Counted from the first letter of the stretch, positions 19,107-27,848 are shown. The stretch is DNA of 64,000 nucleotides from Nocardia sp. BMG51109 (GCF_000526215.1 NZ_JAFQ01000004.1:124001-188000); one strand, 5' to 3'. The notes: generated by a model not told the origin, from the letters alone. A program made the numbers and translations.

Positions 19107-19546
19107 ATTCCCTGGGAGCCGCGCAACCCCGCACCGGGTTCTCCCTGATAGACCAATCCGAAAGCCGGCCAGTCCCACCACCGGTAACCCTTACGTCACG
19201 GCGCCCACCCGGCGCCGTGCTCCTGTGCGGCGGTCTCGACGCCGTCGAAGATGAGAGGAAACATGAACCAAGGTTCGCCACCACCGCTCAGCGCCGACTC
19301 AGTCGCGGCTTTCCCGGGAGCTGATCCGCCCCGGCCGTACTCGGGGCGACGGCGTCGCGTGCCTTCGTCGTAGCCGCTACGCCACAGGCGCGGTGCGGTC
19401 GTACACCATCACATCCGTCGAGAATCGCCAAGTTCTCCGATTCGCAACTGGTGCAACGCCTTCCACTCAGCACCATGAGGAGAGCTGTCGAGAACGGAGG
19501 CGAGTAGACCGAGGCGACTCGCCGACCTGCTACAGCTGGGTTGTCA
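19107..19546. other. Gene-free stretch with a GT39 remnant
   Basis: No intact gene is supported between the first GT39 gene and the DUF397 gene. The only recognisable element is the short decayed GT39 end described separately. Confidence 0.6.
19377..19466 (-). pseudogene. Fragment of a GT39 3' end
   Basis: The minus-strand frame reads VEGVAPVANRRTW, then RFSTDVMVYDRTAPVA and a TAG stop. This closely matches the final residues of the two intact GT39 proteins (VTVYDLTAPRE and TTVYDLTAPIA). A stop codon precedes it and no upstream gene body is left. It is probably the scar of a deleted third copy. Confidence 0.55.
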
Positions 19547-19924
19547 TCAGGCGGCGACGGGTGAAAACTCGCCGAGGCGAACGCCGCTGGTGAAGGCACC
19601 CCACTCGGCGGGGGTGAAGGTGAGAGTCCTACCGGCCGTATCTTGCAGAGTCGTTTCGCCAGATTGCGTGTCGTGCAGGATGTCCGGGATGCCGGGCGCG
19701 GCGGTTGTATTGGTCTCGCCTGCCACGATGGCGAGGAACTGGCCCCAGGCGCAAGCAGGGACGGCGATGGTCGGCTGCTGGGCTTGATCGCCCTGATACT
19801 TACTGTCGCGGATCAGTACTTCCTCGCCGGCGAACCGCACCTCGACGCAGGCGTTGCCGTGGTCGGAGTAGGTGGACTTGAACCAGCCGGATCTTCCGGT
19901 CGGCGTGGGTTCGTAAGCGTTCAT
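19547..19924 (-). CDS. DUF397 domain protein
   Basis: A 125-residue protein with the DUF397 signature in its N-terminal half: GWFKSTYSDHGNACVEV, RDSKYQGD, then FTPAEWGAFTSGVRLGEF near the end. Such proteins sit next to HTH-DUF5753 regulators in actinomycetes, as here, and are thought to act as partners or antagonists of the regulator. The insert between the two signature parts is longer than in a minimal DUF397. The ATG at 19924 begins ten bases after the stop of the regulator gene, so the two are co-transcribed. Confidence 0.88.
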   Translation of the reverse strand: MNAYEPTPTGRSGWFKSTYSDHGNACVEVRFAGEEVLIRDSKYQGDQAQQPTIAVPACAWGQFLAIVAGETNTTAAPGIPDILHDTQSGETTLQDTAGRTLTFTPAEWGAFTSGVRLGEFSPVAA

Positions 19925-19934
19925 AATGTGAATG

Positions 19935-20792
19935 TTACCCACGCACGAATTCCTTGATCAGTGCCAGAGATTCTGCGGCACTGAGCGATTGCGTCAGGGT
20001 CTGGGCAAATGCGTAGACCAGGCGGTTGACCTCGGACTCGTCCTCGACGATGTCGGCTCGCGTAGGTGTCTCGGACCATCCGAGCGTTGGTAGCTGAGGG
20101 CTGTCGAAATCGAGCAGATGGAAGGTTGAGCCACCGAGAGCTGTGCCTTCGGCGGCAGTGAACGGAATGATCCGGATCTCGATCGTGTCCGGATGCTCTT
20201 CGATGAGCGAGACCAGATGGAGCAACTGCTCTCGCAGTACGTCGGGACCGCCGGTCTGCTGCATCAAAGCCGCTTGGCTGAACACGGCCGTCAGGTGGAG
20301 AGGGTCCGCATCGGTCAGCCGACTCTGTCGCTGCATGCGTACCGCAATGTGCTGGTCGACTTCGAACGGTCGGATGTTTGTGTTCGCGGCGATGATGGTT
20401 CGCGCGTACCCCTCGGATTGCAGCAGGCCGGGAATCAGCAAGCTGTTGTAGCAGCGGATGCTGTGCGCGCCGAACTCGAGTCCGTACAAGCGCTGCATCT
20501 CGGGCCTGATCAGCGCGGGGTACTTGTTCCACCATCCACGCTTCTCCGTGGCGATCGCGCGGAGAGCGACGAGCTCGTCCTGCTCGTCGTGGCCACACCC
20601 GTAGGCCTTGCCGAGTTCCCGGAGTTTGTCGTCGGTGGGTATGCGCGACCCGTTGAAGATCTGCGACCAGTACGGCCGCGAGATGCCAACCGATCGCATG
20701 ACGTCGGCATCGTCGAGACCGGACTCGCCGCGGAGTCTTCCCAACCGCAGCTTGAGCTCCCACTTTGCGACTGTGGGCGACGTCGGCGCCAT
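19935..20792 (-). CDS. Helix-turn-helix regulator with DUF5753 (Scr1-type) domain
   Basis: A 285-residue regulator. Residues ~15-70 form an Xre-type helix-turn-helix (VMRSVGISRPYWSQIFNGSR). The rest is a DUF5753 domain, recognised by YNSLLIPGLLQSEGYARTII, the central HTAVFSQAAL-type segment here LTAVFSQAALMQQ, and the ending ETPTRADIVEDESEVNRLVYAF. The ATG at 20792 has GGAAGGATC seven bases upstream. It forms an operon with the DUF397 gene and probably binds the inverted repeat in the divergent promoter at 20867-20915. The ligand or signal is unknown. Confidence 0.92.
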   Translation of the reverse strand: MAPTSPTVAKWELKLRLGRLRGESGLDDADVMRSVGISRPYWSQIFNGSRIPTDDKLRELGKAYGCGHDEQDELVALRAIATEKRGWWNKYPALIRPEMQRLYGLEFGAHSIRCYNSLLIPGLLQSEGYARTIIAANTNIRPFEVDQHIAVRMQRQSRLTDADPLHLTAVFSQAALMQQTGGPDVLREQLLHLVSLIEEHPDTIEIRIIPFTAAEGTALGGSTFHLLDFDSPQLPTLGWSETPTRADIVEDESEVNRLVYAFAQTLTQSLSAAESLALIKEFVRG

Positions 20793-20866
20793 AGGTGGAT
20801 CCTTCCCTACCAGTGCAGCTATGCCGAGGGTGGGCTGCATCTTGCGTCAATAGCAGATGCTACTTC

Positions 20867-20915
20867 TAATGCAGCATCAGTCGTAGATGTTGACGCTGCA
20901 AATGTTGCTGCATTA
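20867..20915. promoter_or_regulatory. Inverted repeat in divergent promoter, candidate operator of the HTH regulator
   Basis: Ten-base arms TAATGCAGCA (20867-20876) and TGCTGCATTA (20906-20915) are exact inverted copies 29 bases apart, within an unusually AT-rich stretch. A possible -35 (TTGACG, about 20890) lies between them and the right arm would overlap the -10 of a rightward promoter. This suits looping or side-by-side binding by the HTH-DUF5753 protein. Confidence 0.5.
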
Positions 20916-21015
20916 CCGTAACTGTGTCGGCCGTCACTTCAGCTGGAACCGCGCAGCCGACGCTCTCACTGCGGGACCACGTCGGCCCCGCGACCATCGG
21001 CAAGGGGGTTGAATC

Positions 21016-21348
21016 ATGCAGCTCGTCTCCGGAACCGTGACCGTCGAACCGTTATCGGCGTTGTATGTCGGGCACGAATCGTGGACTCCGCGTTGGCTGC
21101 CGGGCCGCACGGTCAGCACTGACGTGATGGTTGCGGCAACACTGGCAGGCGAGACGCTTCGGCAGCTACCGCCGGTGTCCGACCCTCGGTGGTCTGGAAT
21201 CCATAGTGGTGCAAGGATGCTCGGGATCACTACCCGCGATCTCGCCGGAATTCTCGGCGTGGACTGCGAAGTCCCGGACCCATCCGAGCCGGCGCGGCGC
21301 AGTTCCCTGTGGCTGCCGCGCGGATTGATCCAGGCAGGCCGAAAATGA
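21016..21348 (+). CDS. Small hypothetical protein
   Basis: A 110-residue soluble protein that I do not recognise. It has no signal peptide, membrane helix or cysteine cluster beyond a single CEV. A short helix-turn-helix-like stretch (MLGITTRDLAGILGVD) near residues 68-83 is suggestive but weak. The ATG at 21016 follows a purine-rich GGGGG site. It is the first of three overlapping genes read away from the HTH/DUF397 pair. The ATGA overlap with the next gene indicates coupling. Confidence 0.65.
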   Translation: MQLVSGTVTVEPLSALYVGHESWTPRWLPGRTVSTDVMVAATLAGETLRQLPPVSDPRWSGIHSGARMLGITTRDLAGILGVDCEVPDPSEPARRSSLWLPRGLIQAGRK

Positions 21349-21527
21349 GGTCGATCCCTGTGAGCGATATGTCGCCGGTTGGCTCGCTCCAGGGATGGCA
21401 GCAAAATCTGGCCGAGGATGCCGCGCGGCCCATGACGAACGCACCCAACGGTCCTGCTCACGTCGTCTGCGGCGAGACCGGCGTCTCGAGCGACCGACAG
21501 CAACTCCTGCCTGGGCGGCGGCGGTGA
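21345..21527 (+). CDS. Very small hypothetical protein
   Basis: A 60-residue open frame from ATG 21345, overlapping the previous stop by four bases (ATGA) and ending in a GTGA overlap with the next gene. Overlaps at both ends are the main reason to believe it. The sequence (MRSIPVSDMSPVGSLQGWQQ) has no recognisable domain and ends in a basic tail. Confidence 0.5.
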   Translation: MRSIPVSDMSPVGSLQGWQQNLAEDAARPMTNAPNGPAHVVCGETGVSSDRQQLLPGRRR

Positions 21528-22030
21528 TCGTCGTGCACCAGGTCGGTACGGCGCCCCCAGCAGGAGAGGCTGAGCTGTTTCCGGTTCCGGAGGTGCTGTT
21601 GCTGGCGATCCGCGGGCATCTGGATGCCTGGTCTCCGATGACCGATGCCGCACGCCGGTTGGGGTGTCTATTCCGGGAACTGGTCGCCGATCCACTTGCC
21701 GGAGAACAGCTTCGAGCACAGATCGGTGTCGTTGCCGGCGAGATCGACAGCTGGATCGCGGGTCGACTGCCGAGACCATGTCCGGGGGCGTATCTGGTCG
21801 TGGACTCCGTCGGGGGCGTGGTCAGCCGCGTGGCGGAGGCATGGGAGGTGGCGTGGTGGGCGCTGCTGCACTACTCCCCCGCTGACTTCCGCGTACACCG
21901 AACGTGGGATCACCTGGCGGAAATGCATGACGCCTACGGCGAATTCAGACTACGAGCCTTGTCCGGGGCTATCGCCCTGCCGAAGGCCTGGCCCGGCATC
22001 GAGTACGTGGAGCGAGATCTCGCGCGATGA
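21524..22030 (+). CDS. DUF4254-like protein
   Basis: A 168-residue helical protein. The pattern of an Arg/Asp helix ending EIDSWIAGRLPRP, then VDSVGGVVSRVAEAW, then a late segment TWDHLAEMHDAYGEFRLRAL followed by Leu-Pro resembles DUF4254 proteins common in Nocardia; this assignment is from memory and moderate. The GTG at 21524 overlaps the previous stop. The function of the family is unknown. Context (HTH/DUF397 pair, nucleoside hydrolase) suggests a small accessory module. Confidence 0.6.
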   Translation: MIVVHQVGTAPPAGEAELFPVPEVLLLAIRGHLDAWSPMTDAARRLGCLFRELVADPLAGEQLRAQIGVVAGEIDSWIAGRLPRPCPGAYLVVDSVGGVVSRVAEAWEVAWWALLHYSPADFRVHRTWDHLAEMHDAYGEFRLRALSGAIALPKAWPGIEYVERDLAR

Positions 22031-22193
22031 CTCCTCGAACCTCGAACGGCACCTGCCATCGCGGCCCGACCGACTCGGCGCGGTCTTGGCCGCAGCCACC
22101 GCGCGTCCACGCCCCGGCCGAATTCGGCCGGGGCGCAGCGACGACGGGTACCGACCGTAAATGCCCCGCCACCGATGCGAAGGAGTTCCGGGC

Positions 22194-23294
22194 GTGGATG
22201 ATCTCGAACTGGCACGACGCGCACTGCTGGACACGCCGCTGATCGTGTCGACCGACATCGGCGGCGACCCCGACGACATGCTCGCACTGATCCTGCTGAC
22301 GCTACTCGAACCACGGCTGGAACTGGTCATCACCAGCGACGAGTTCGCCGATTTCCGCCGAGCCGAACTCGCACGCCATCTGCTGAAGCTGCTCGGCCGC
22401 AACGACGTACGAGTGGTTCCGGGGCAAGTACTCGGGCACAGCCGCTACCGGGCCGCGGACGGCCTGGCCCCATCCGGCATCGGAATCGGAGCGGCCGATC
22501 TGTATCAGGCCGTTGCGGCGGTGTGCTGGAACCCGCACCGCACTCCGGTGCGATATCTGGGCATCGGCCCGATGACCGACCTGGCCCACCTGCTGACAAC
22601 CGATGCAACCCAACGTAATCCGCTGCACCTGAACCAGATCCTGCGCGTGTGGCAGATGGGCGGCGCACTCAACTACCGCGACCCACGCCGGGCAGAACAC
22701 AACTTCCGGCTCGACCCACCGGCAGTGCATGAGGTCATGGCGCGCGCCCGCTACGTGTCACTGGTGATGTCCGACCACACCTTCACCACAGCCATCGACA
22801 TCGACGCACACAGCCCGATATACCGACTGCTCGTTGCATCCGAGGCCGACAAACCGTGGGCAGGCCTCGTCCGGCTGCATCTAGATCAATGGTTCTCGGA
22901 GTTTTACCCGGCCAGCAAAATGCACGACCCGCTGGCGATGACGGCAGCCATCGGGATGGACTGCGTCAGCTTCGAACGCCGGCAGTTCCATCTGGCGCCG
23001 GACTCCCGAATGTCCCCTGGCACTGATCATGTCGCGTGGCTGTCGACCGGCGCCGACTACGGACGATTCGTCAACTGGGTCCTGACCACTCTGCGCGACC
23101 GAATACCAGCTCGACCACCGATGTGGACCAACACGCTCGGCACTCTCGCCGAGATGGTCGCCGGGTTGCGCCAACTCGCCGAAACGCGAAGCGCTGCCGG
23201 AACCCAACCAGTTCATCCGCATTACACCCAATTCAAAGCTGTTGAGGCTCAACGTGACCGAGCTGCCCCCTGGCGAAGAATTAAGGATATGTGA
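22194..23294 (+). CDS. Inosine/uridine-preferring nucleoside hydrolase family protein
   Basis: A 366-residue IunH-fold protein. The N-terminal calcium-binding motif appears as STDIGGDPDDMLALILL, a variant of the usual DTDxGxDD. Further family features are RYLGIGPMTDLAHLL and MHDPLAMTAA with the late catalytic His-Asp. It should cleave the N-glycosidic bond of a ribonucleoside; the substrate is not predictable. GTG at 22194 is preferred because AAGGAG lies eight bases before it, over the ATG 33 bases upstream. It is about 160 bases downstream of the DUF4254-like gene and may be in the same operon. Confidence 0.82.
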   Translation: MDDLELARRALLDTPLIVSTDIGGDPDDMLALILLTLLEPRLELVITSDEFADFRRAELARHLLKLLGRNDVRVVPGQVLGHSRYRAADGLAPSGIGIGAADLYQAVAAVCWNPHRTPVRYLGIGPMTDLAHLLTTDATQRNPLHLNQILRVWQMGGALNYRDPRRAEHNFRLDPPAVHEVMARARYVSLVMSDHTFTTAIDIDAHSPIYRLLVASEADKPWAGLVRLHLDQWFSEFYPASKMHDPLAMTAAIGMDCVSFERRQFHLAPDSRMSPGTDHVAWLSTGADYGRFVNWVLTTLRDRIPARPPMWTNTLGTLAEMVAGLRQLAETRSAAGTQPVHPHYTQFKAVEAQRDRAAPWRRIKDM

Positions 23295-23449
23295 GATCCC
23301 AAGCGGCGACAGCCTTCATCGGCACCATCGACGGCCTCCCACTCCGCCGCCTGGCCACCGACACGGAATCCTCGAACTCGGGTTCCCATCACAGGCTATG
23401 CCCTCAGCCCCTCGACCAGAGCACCGAGCATAGATGCGCGACAGACCTG

Positions 23450-24250
23450 CTATTTGGGAGGTTCGGGGTCCGACAAGGTCGGGTTCATGGGCATGCCCGC
23501 AGTGCCGTCGACGCGCACCGCGGAACTGTAGATTCCCTTCGGCAAGAATCCTGGGATGAAGGTTGCGCGCTGAACCGCATCGCCCGCGCGAAATACCAGG
23601 ATGCTGCCCTCATGTGTGAACACGGACTCCATTTCGACCGGTGCGCCGACGAATTCCTCCACGCTCGCACGGGCATTCGCGGTGAGGATGTATACGCGGT
23701 CCCAGTCGCCGCCGGTCAAATCCCGCAGCAGCGCAGTGCCCCGCGCGCGCACGAGTCCGTCGAGTCTCGACTCCAGTTCGATATCCGCCACCAGATGGGG
23801 GCCCGCCGGTTCCGGCTCGTCGAACTCGAGATACGCCGGATATCCGGGAGCGGTGACCGTCACCGCCACCGAATGCACACCTGCGGGTAGCGGAACGCTC
23901 ACCCACAGGGCCCGTTGCAACTCGACGCCTTTCATGAATACCAGCACGCTCGCGCCCGGCCGATCGAAAGTGTCCTTCATCGGCACCGAAGCACCCACCT
24001 CACGCTCCACCTGATCCTTGCCGAGCACTTCCTGGTGATAGATATGCACCCGATCCCAGTCCCCGCCGACGAGATCATGCAGTGCTGCCGTCCCCCCGTC
24101 GCGCCACAACCGATCCAAGCGCTCGGACAGCTCCCGATCCTGCTCGAGCCCTGGCTGCCAGGGTTTACCGCAAGCACTCAGCAGCCCAGCCATCACCAGG
24201 GAAACGGCCACCAGAACCATCCCCCGAAACGCCTTCCCACCCATTCTCAC
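23450..24250 (-). CDS. Lipoprotein with two internal repeats, candidate immunity or partner protein
   Basis: A 266-residue exported lipoprotein: signal peptide with a clear lipobox LLSAC (Cys27). The mature part holds two homologous ~90-residue repeats (about 41-132 and 158-247), each with a GGDWDRV motif, a GAxVxM segment, a VLVF strand and a final VxV strand. I know no function for this repeat. GTG 24250 overlaps the stop of the preceding gene (GTGA), so it is coupled to the WXG-like/DUF6973 protein. Surface location and coupling suggest it protects against, or helps deliver, that protein. Confidence 0.8.
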   Translation of the reverse strand: MRMGGKAFRGMVLVAVSLVMAGLLSACGKPWQPGLEQDRELSERLDRLWRDGGTAALHDLVGGDWDRVHIYHQEVLGKDQVEREVGASVPMKDTFDRPGASVLVFMKGVELQRALWVSVPLPAGVHSVAVTVTAPGYPAYLEFDEPEPAGPHLVADIELESRLDGLVRARGTALLRDLTGGDWDRVYILTANARASVEEFVGAPVEMESVFTHEGSILVFRAGDAVQRATFIPGFLPKGIYSSAVRVDGTAGMPMNPTLSDPEPPK

Positions 24251-25497
24251 CAGTAAGTTCCGTTCTTCGGATTTCCGGGACGCACATCAGGATCGCGGCC
24301 ACCCCGAGCCGGCAGCTCATGATCCGCCTGACCGGTATACCCCAACCGAACCTCATTGCTGTGCGCCAGCTTTCCGTTCGGATCGAGCACAACCGTCTGC
24401 CCGTCGAGCACAGCCTGTTTCACGAGCGTGTACAACTCGGTATTCGATGCGTGTGGATGCTGCATGGCGATCCGGCGGCCGACCTCATTGTTGTACAGAT
24501 CCATAGCCTCCGCGCTGGCATGGGTCTTGGCCGGATCTTCAGTGCGCTCGTGCGCGGTGGTGTACGCGTTGGCCCAATCCTCCCCGAACTCCTTGGTCAG
24601 CATCGCGTTCCAGTACGCATGCCGGAAGGCGTCGGCATGCCCGTCACCGACGCCGCCGGCGCGGAACTCTCCCTTGAATACCTCTTTGCCGCCGTCGGTA
24701 GCCAGTTGCTCAATGCTGTATGCAGCGGCAACCCCGTGCAAATTCAACCGTCCGAGCATGTCTGCCTCACCGGCGGTGATCTCCTTCGGCTCGATCCCCA
24801 TCGAGCCGAGCAACTTTCCGATCGCACTGTCCGGGTCTACCGGAAACATGACCATCCCGTTGGGGTCGGATGTGACGTTGTACTTGGCCAGCAACTGCTC
24901 GTGCAGCGATGGTGGTCCGGCGCCCGGTCCGCGGCCTTTCAACTCCGTTATCTCGGTCGGATCAACGGTGAAATTCCCCGCCGACGCCGGTGCGAACTGG
25001 CGTAACTCCCCGATCAGCGCCTTGATCTGCGGCGCCCACTTTTCCATGGCGGTGCCGATCTGATCGGCCTGGGACTTCAGGCTGGTGGTGTCGTTGGCTG
25101 CGCGCTCCTTGTCGCCGCCCTCAGGTGCGTGGACCGTCCAGTCCTGGTCCACCGTGAATCCGTCGGCCATCAACTGGAGGGCGGTCGCCGTCAGGAACGC
25201 AACTGCATAGGACATGTCGTTGTAGGCATTGATGGAGAGTTCGCCGAGCCGCCCGTACGCTGCCGCTACCTTCCGCACGTCCTGATATTCCTGGTCAGCC
25301 CGATTCGACGCAGCCTGACGCGCCGCACCTGACCAGTCCAAGTCGTAGATCTGGCGGCGCAGAATCTCGGTGGTGTCGCTGAGCCCCTTCTCGATCTCCC
25401 TGGCCCGTGTCGCCACAGCCTGCAGCGCAGAAACGTCCAACGATTGGCCTGCGGTACCGGAATAGCTGATGAGGTCCTTCAACTGCGGTTTCCACAC
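24247..25497 (-). CDS. WXG-like N-terminus fused to a DUF6973-type C-terminal domain
   Basis: A 416-residue protein. Residues ~1-165 are a helical hairpin region with a WSG turn at 55-57 (YDLDWSGAARQAA), like type VII secretion substrates. The C-terminal ~140 residues carry DAFRHAYWNAML (289-300), then TTAHE and EAMDLYNNEVGRRIA, which match DUF6973, a domain found at the ends of secreted wall-associated and polymorphic-toxin-like proteins. The histidines (His287, 293, 316) could be catalytic or metal-binding. The gene begins three bases after an EspC-like gene. Toxic activity is an inference. Confidence 0.78.
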   Translation of the reverse strand: MWKPQLKDLISYSGTAGQSLDVSALQAVATRAREIEKGLSDTTEILRRQIYDLDWSGAARQAASNRADQEYQDVRKVAAAYGRLGELSINAYNDMSYAVAFLTATALQLMADGFTVDQDWTVHAPEGGDKERAANDTTSLKSQADQIGTAMEKWAPQIKALIGELRQFAPASAGNFTVDPTEITELKGRGPGAGPPSLHEQLLAKYNVTSDPNGMVMFPVDPDSAIGKLLGSMGIEPKEITAGEADMLGRLNLHGVAAAYSIEQLATDGGKEVFKGEFRAGGVGDGHADAFRHAYWNAMLTKEFGEDWANAYTTAHERTEDPAKTHASAEAMDLYNNEVGRRIAMQHPHASNTELYTLVKQAVLDGQTVVLDPNGKLAHSNEVRLGYTGQADHELPARGGRDPDVRPGNPKNGTYW

Positions 25498-25500
25498 GAG

Positions 25501-25818
25501 CTACTTGCCGTCCTTGATCAGATCGCCCATTCCTGCCAGGTAGAGGGCTAGTTCCGCATCGGTGTCATGAAAGTTCTTCGCTGTCATATAGAGCAGATGA
25601 GCGATCCAGTAGTAGCGGTTCTGCACCACATTTTTCGCCTGAGTACTTGCTCCGTCAGCATCGGCTAGCGCTGCTGCCATCGGCGAATCCCGCATCGCCT
25701 TCACGCAATCGTCCGCATACAAATGCGGTACCCGTCTGGTGTCCTTGATGTCATCACCCAGGAAGGCGAGTGCACGACCGCAGTCGGTCAACGTCACTGG
25801 ATCGACCTTCAGCCCCAT
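25501..25818 (-). CDS. EspC-like type VII secretion-associated protein
   Basis: A 105-residue helical protein starting MGLKVDPVTLTDCGRALAFL, which resembles the EspC/DUF2580 family of ESX-secreted small proteins. The ATG at 25818 is preceded by AGGAGGGG, a far better start than longer in-frame options. It ends three bases before the WXG-like/DUF6973 gene and is likely to be its co-secreted partner. No ESX secretion machinery genes lie in the window. Confidence 0.72.
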   Translation of the reverse strand: MGLKVDPVTLTDCGRALAFLGDDIKDTRRVPHLYADDCVKAMRDSPMAAALADADGASTQAKNVVQNRYYWIAHLLYMTAKNFHDTDAELALYLAGMGDLIKDGK

Positions 25819-26503
25819 ACTCCCCCTCCTGATCCCGATACGACTATACCCTTTGCGGCGCAACGGCATAAGGTAATAGGAACGAGACCCCGGCACTGCG
25901 ACGAGTCGTAACGGAAGCCAGCGGACGTCCCGAGAGACACACCGATCGCCGAAGGGCCAGTCCGGCATCTTCGACGTGCAGGGCCATGCACTCGGTGCGA
26001 CCGGCATCCACGACCGCGTTGGTCCGTGCATGCTGGCGCTGGGTGCCATGCCGCACGGAGTGATCATGCGATCGGCTGCGGCGCTGCCTCGGGCCACACT
26101 GAGCTTGCCATGGATCGATCCCATCGAAATGCACTGTGACGCAGCGGATATCCGCTCGCTATCCGGCTCTCGCCGGCTCCGCTACCAGCTGGATCGGGTC
26201 GCCCCATGGAAGGGCTGCGCCCAGCGAGCGAGGCCGCCGCATGGTGTGAACCACAGACGCCGAACTCGACCGATGAAGGATTCGTATGTACTGCCGCCAC
26301 AGCAGCCTCGAGAGGATCCCCGACACCGAGGATCCCTGAAATCAGCCCTGCACGGGCACGCCGAAACCCGACACGGGGCCCCGACCCGATCGCCGACGCA
26401 ATCCGACTTCCCGAGACTCGGCCCGGATCCCACCGTCAGCGCGCATCGCAAAGATCAACGCGCTGAGATCATTTCAGCTACTCACAGCGCCCGGTAATGG
26501 CTA
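25819..26503. other. Gene-free stretch upstream of the secretion cassette
   Basis: About 690 bases with no supportable gene on either strand; short open frames lack start sites and coding character. It should contain the promoter of the EspC-like operon on its left and ends at the IS110 element on its right. Confidence 0.5.
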
Positions 26504-26514
26504 CCCCTTTCGCG

Positions 26515-27675
26515 TCAAGGGGCAGTTTGTAATTCGTTAGGCTGGTGGATGGCAGGTCCGGGCAGTGGCCTATCCGAAGGACCGGTGTACGGGGTCGAGC
26601 CGGTCGCGCAGGAGTCAGTAGTCGCCCCCGATTGCCCTCCCGGGCTTGCCTCCTCGCGTCGGCGCTGGTCGGCGAGCATGCGGGTGTAAACGGTGTTGGA
26701 CAGGCGTCGTTTCAGGGCGCGCAGGGCTTCCTTCTGGGTCTTGCCGTCGGCTTTACGTTTCTTGACGTAGTCGCGACCGCCGCCGTAGCCGCCCTGTTGA
26801 ACCACGGCCATGATGTGCAGCGCCCGGTTGATCTTACGGTTTCCGGCACGGGAGAGCCGGTGCCTCGTCTGATCTCCCGAGGACGCATCCAAGGGCGCGG
26901 TGCCGTTCCAGGACGCGAACCGGTCTCGGGTAGCGAACCGGCGGATATCCCCGACATCGGCGAGTAGCCGGGCCGCGCCGGCAGGTCCGATGCCGGGCAG
27001 TTCCATCAGGGTGGACCCGGTCGCGGCAACCTGCTGCCGCAGTTCTTTGTTCGCAGTCTTGATCCGAGCGTCGACGATCTCGAGGTCGTCGATCAGCTCG
27101 CCCACCACGCGCAGCCGCATCCGCACCGCGGGCCCGGCCGGGGCGACCCCTGCGACCATGGCACGAGCCTGGCGGGCCGACAGCCAGCGCTTGGCACCAC
27201 CGGGCACCAGCTCGAGCAGCATCCGGTGGATCCGGTTGATCAGCTCGGTGCGGACCCGGCCGAGTTCGTCGCGCCGATCGACCAGCATCCCGAGTGCCTC
27301 CAGCTGTGGATCGGCCTGCACCCGGCGCAGGTTCGGGGCCCGTAACGCCGCCACCGCGACCGAATGCGCATCCACGGGATCGGTCTTGCGGCCGTTGCCG
27401 GTGGCGAACACCCGCACCCGCGCCGAGAGTTTCGCTGGCACATCGATCACGGTCTCGCCGTCGCTGACCAGCCGGTGCGCCAGGTGGCGCCCGATACCGT
27501 TGCAGCCCTCGATCGCCCACACACGACCCTCGAAACCCTCGACAGCAGTGAGCATTTCGCAGAAGCCGGCACTGTCTGTGCCGTAGCGGCCGATCGTGAG
27601 GACCTTCTCGTGGCGGTCGATGACTTCGATGGTGACCGAGCGTTTGTGCGGGTCCATGCCGATGATGACTCCCAC
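26515..27675 (-). CDS. IS110-family transposase (DEDD recombinase)
   Basis: A 386-residue IS110 transposase. The N-terminal RuvC-like DEDD domain shows GMDPHKRSVTIEVID, WAIEGCNGIGRHLA and KTDPVDAHSVAVAAL, giving the expected Asp/Glu/Asp/Asp series. The C-terminal Transposase_20 domain shows ELPGIGPAGAARLLADVGD, ASWNGTAPLDASSG and the conserved serine region. No frameshift or stop interrupts it, so it looks intact. The tail beyond residue 350 is low complexity. Confidence 0.95.
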   Translation of the reverse strand: MGVIIGMDPHKRSVTIEVIDRHEKVLTIGRYGTDSAGFCEMLTAVEGFEGRVWAIEGCNGIGRHLAHRLVSDGETVIDVPAKLSARVRVFATGNGRKTDPVDAHSVAVAALRAPNLRRVQADPQLEALGMLVDRRDELGRVRTELINRIHRMLLELVPGGAKRWLSARQARAMVAGVAPAGPAVRMRLRVVGELIDDLEIVDARIKTANKELRQQVAATGSTLMELPGIGPAGAARLLADVGDIRRFATRDRFASWNGTAPLDASSGDQTRHRLSRAGNRKINRALHIMAVVQQGGYGGGRDYVKKRKADGKTQKEALRALKRRLSNTVYTRMLADQRRREEASPGGQSGATTDSCATGSTPYTGPSDRPLPGPAIHQPNELQTAP

Positions 27676-27766
27676 CGGTATCCTTCCGTCGCAACGTGCA
27701 GGTATCCGTGCGGGAAGGCACCGCTACTTCGAGCCAGGGCACACCCCTTTCCAGCCACCCCCGCAC

Positions 27767-27848
27767 GGCACCCGGTGGGCTGCAAGCCATTAGAGAGCCA
27801 CACCAGACCGCGGCGGGCAGCCGATTAGAGAGCGGCCCACCGGGCACC
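27767..27848 (-). ncRNA. Structured leader of the IS110 element, candidate bridge RNA
   Basis: On the minus strand, upstream of the transposase, GGTGCCCGGTGGGC pairs with GCCCACCGGGTGCC (14 pairs, two of them G-U) around a 54-base loop. Inside the loop CTCTCTAAT occurs twice, each followed by a GGC. IS110 elements of this orientation are known to encode a bridge (seeker) RNA in the transposase 5' region with internal loops that read donor and target DNA. The match is structural only. Confidence 0.5.

Noticed and set aside
25976..26497. 173-codon plus-strand frame before the IS110 element
   Set aside because: No ribosome binding site, no domain, composition typical of random GC-rich sequence.
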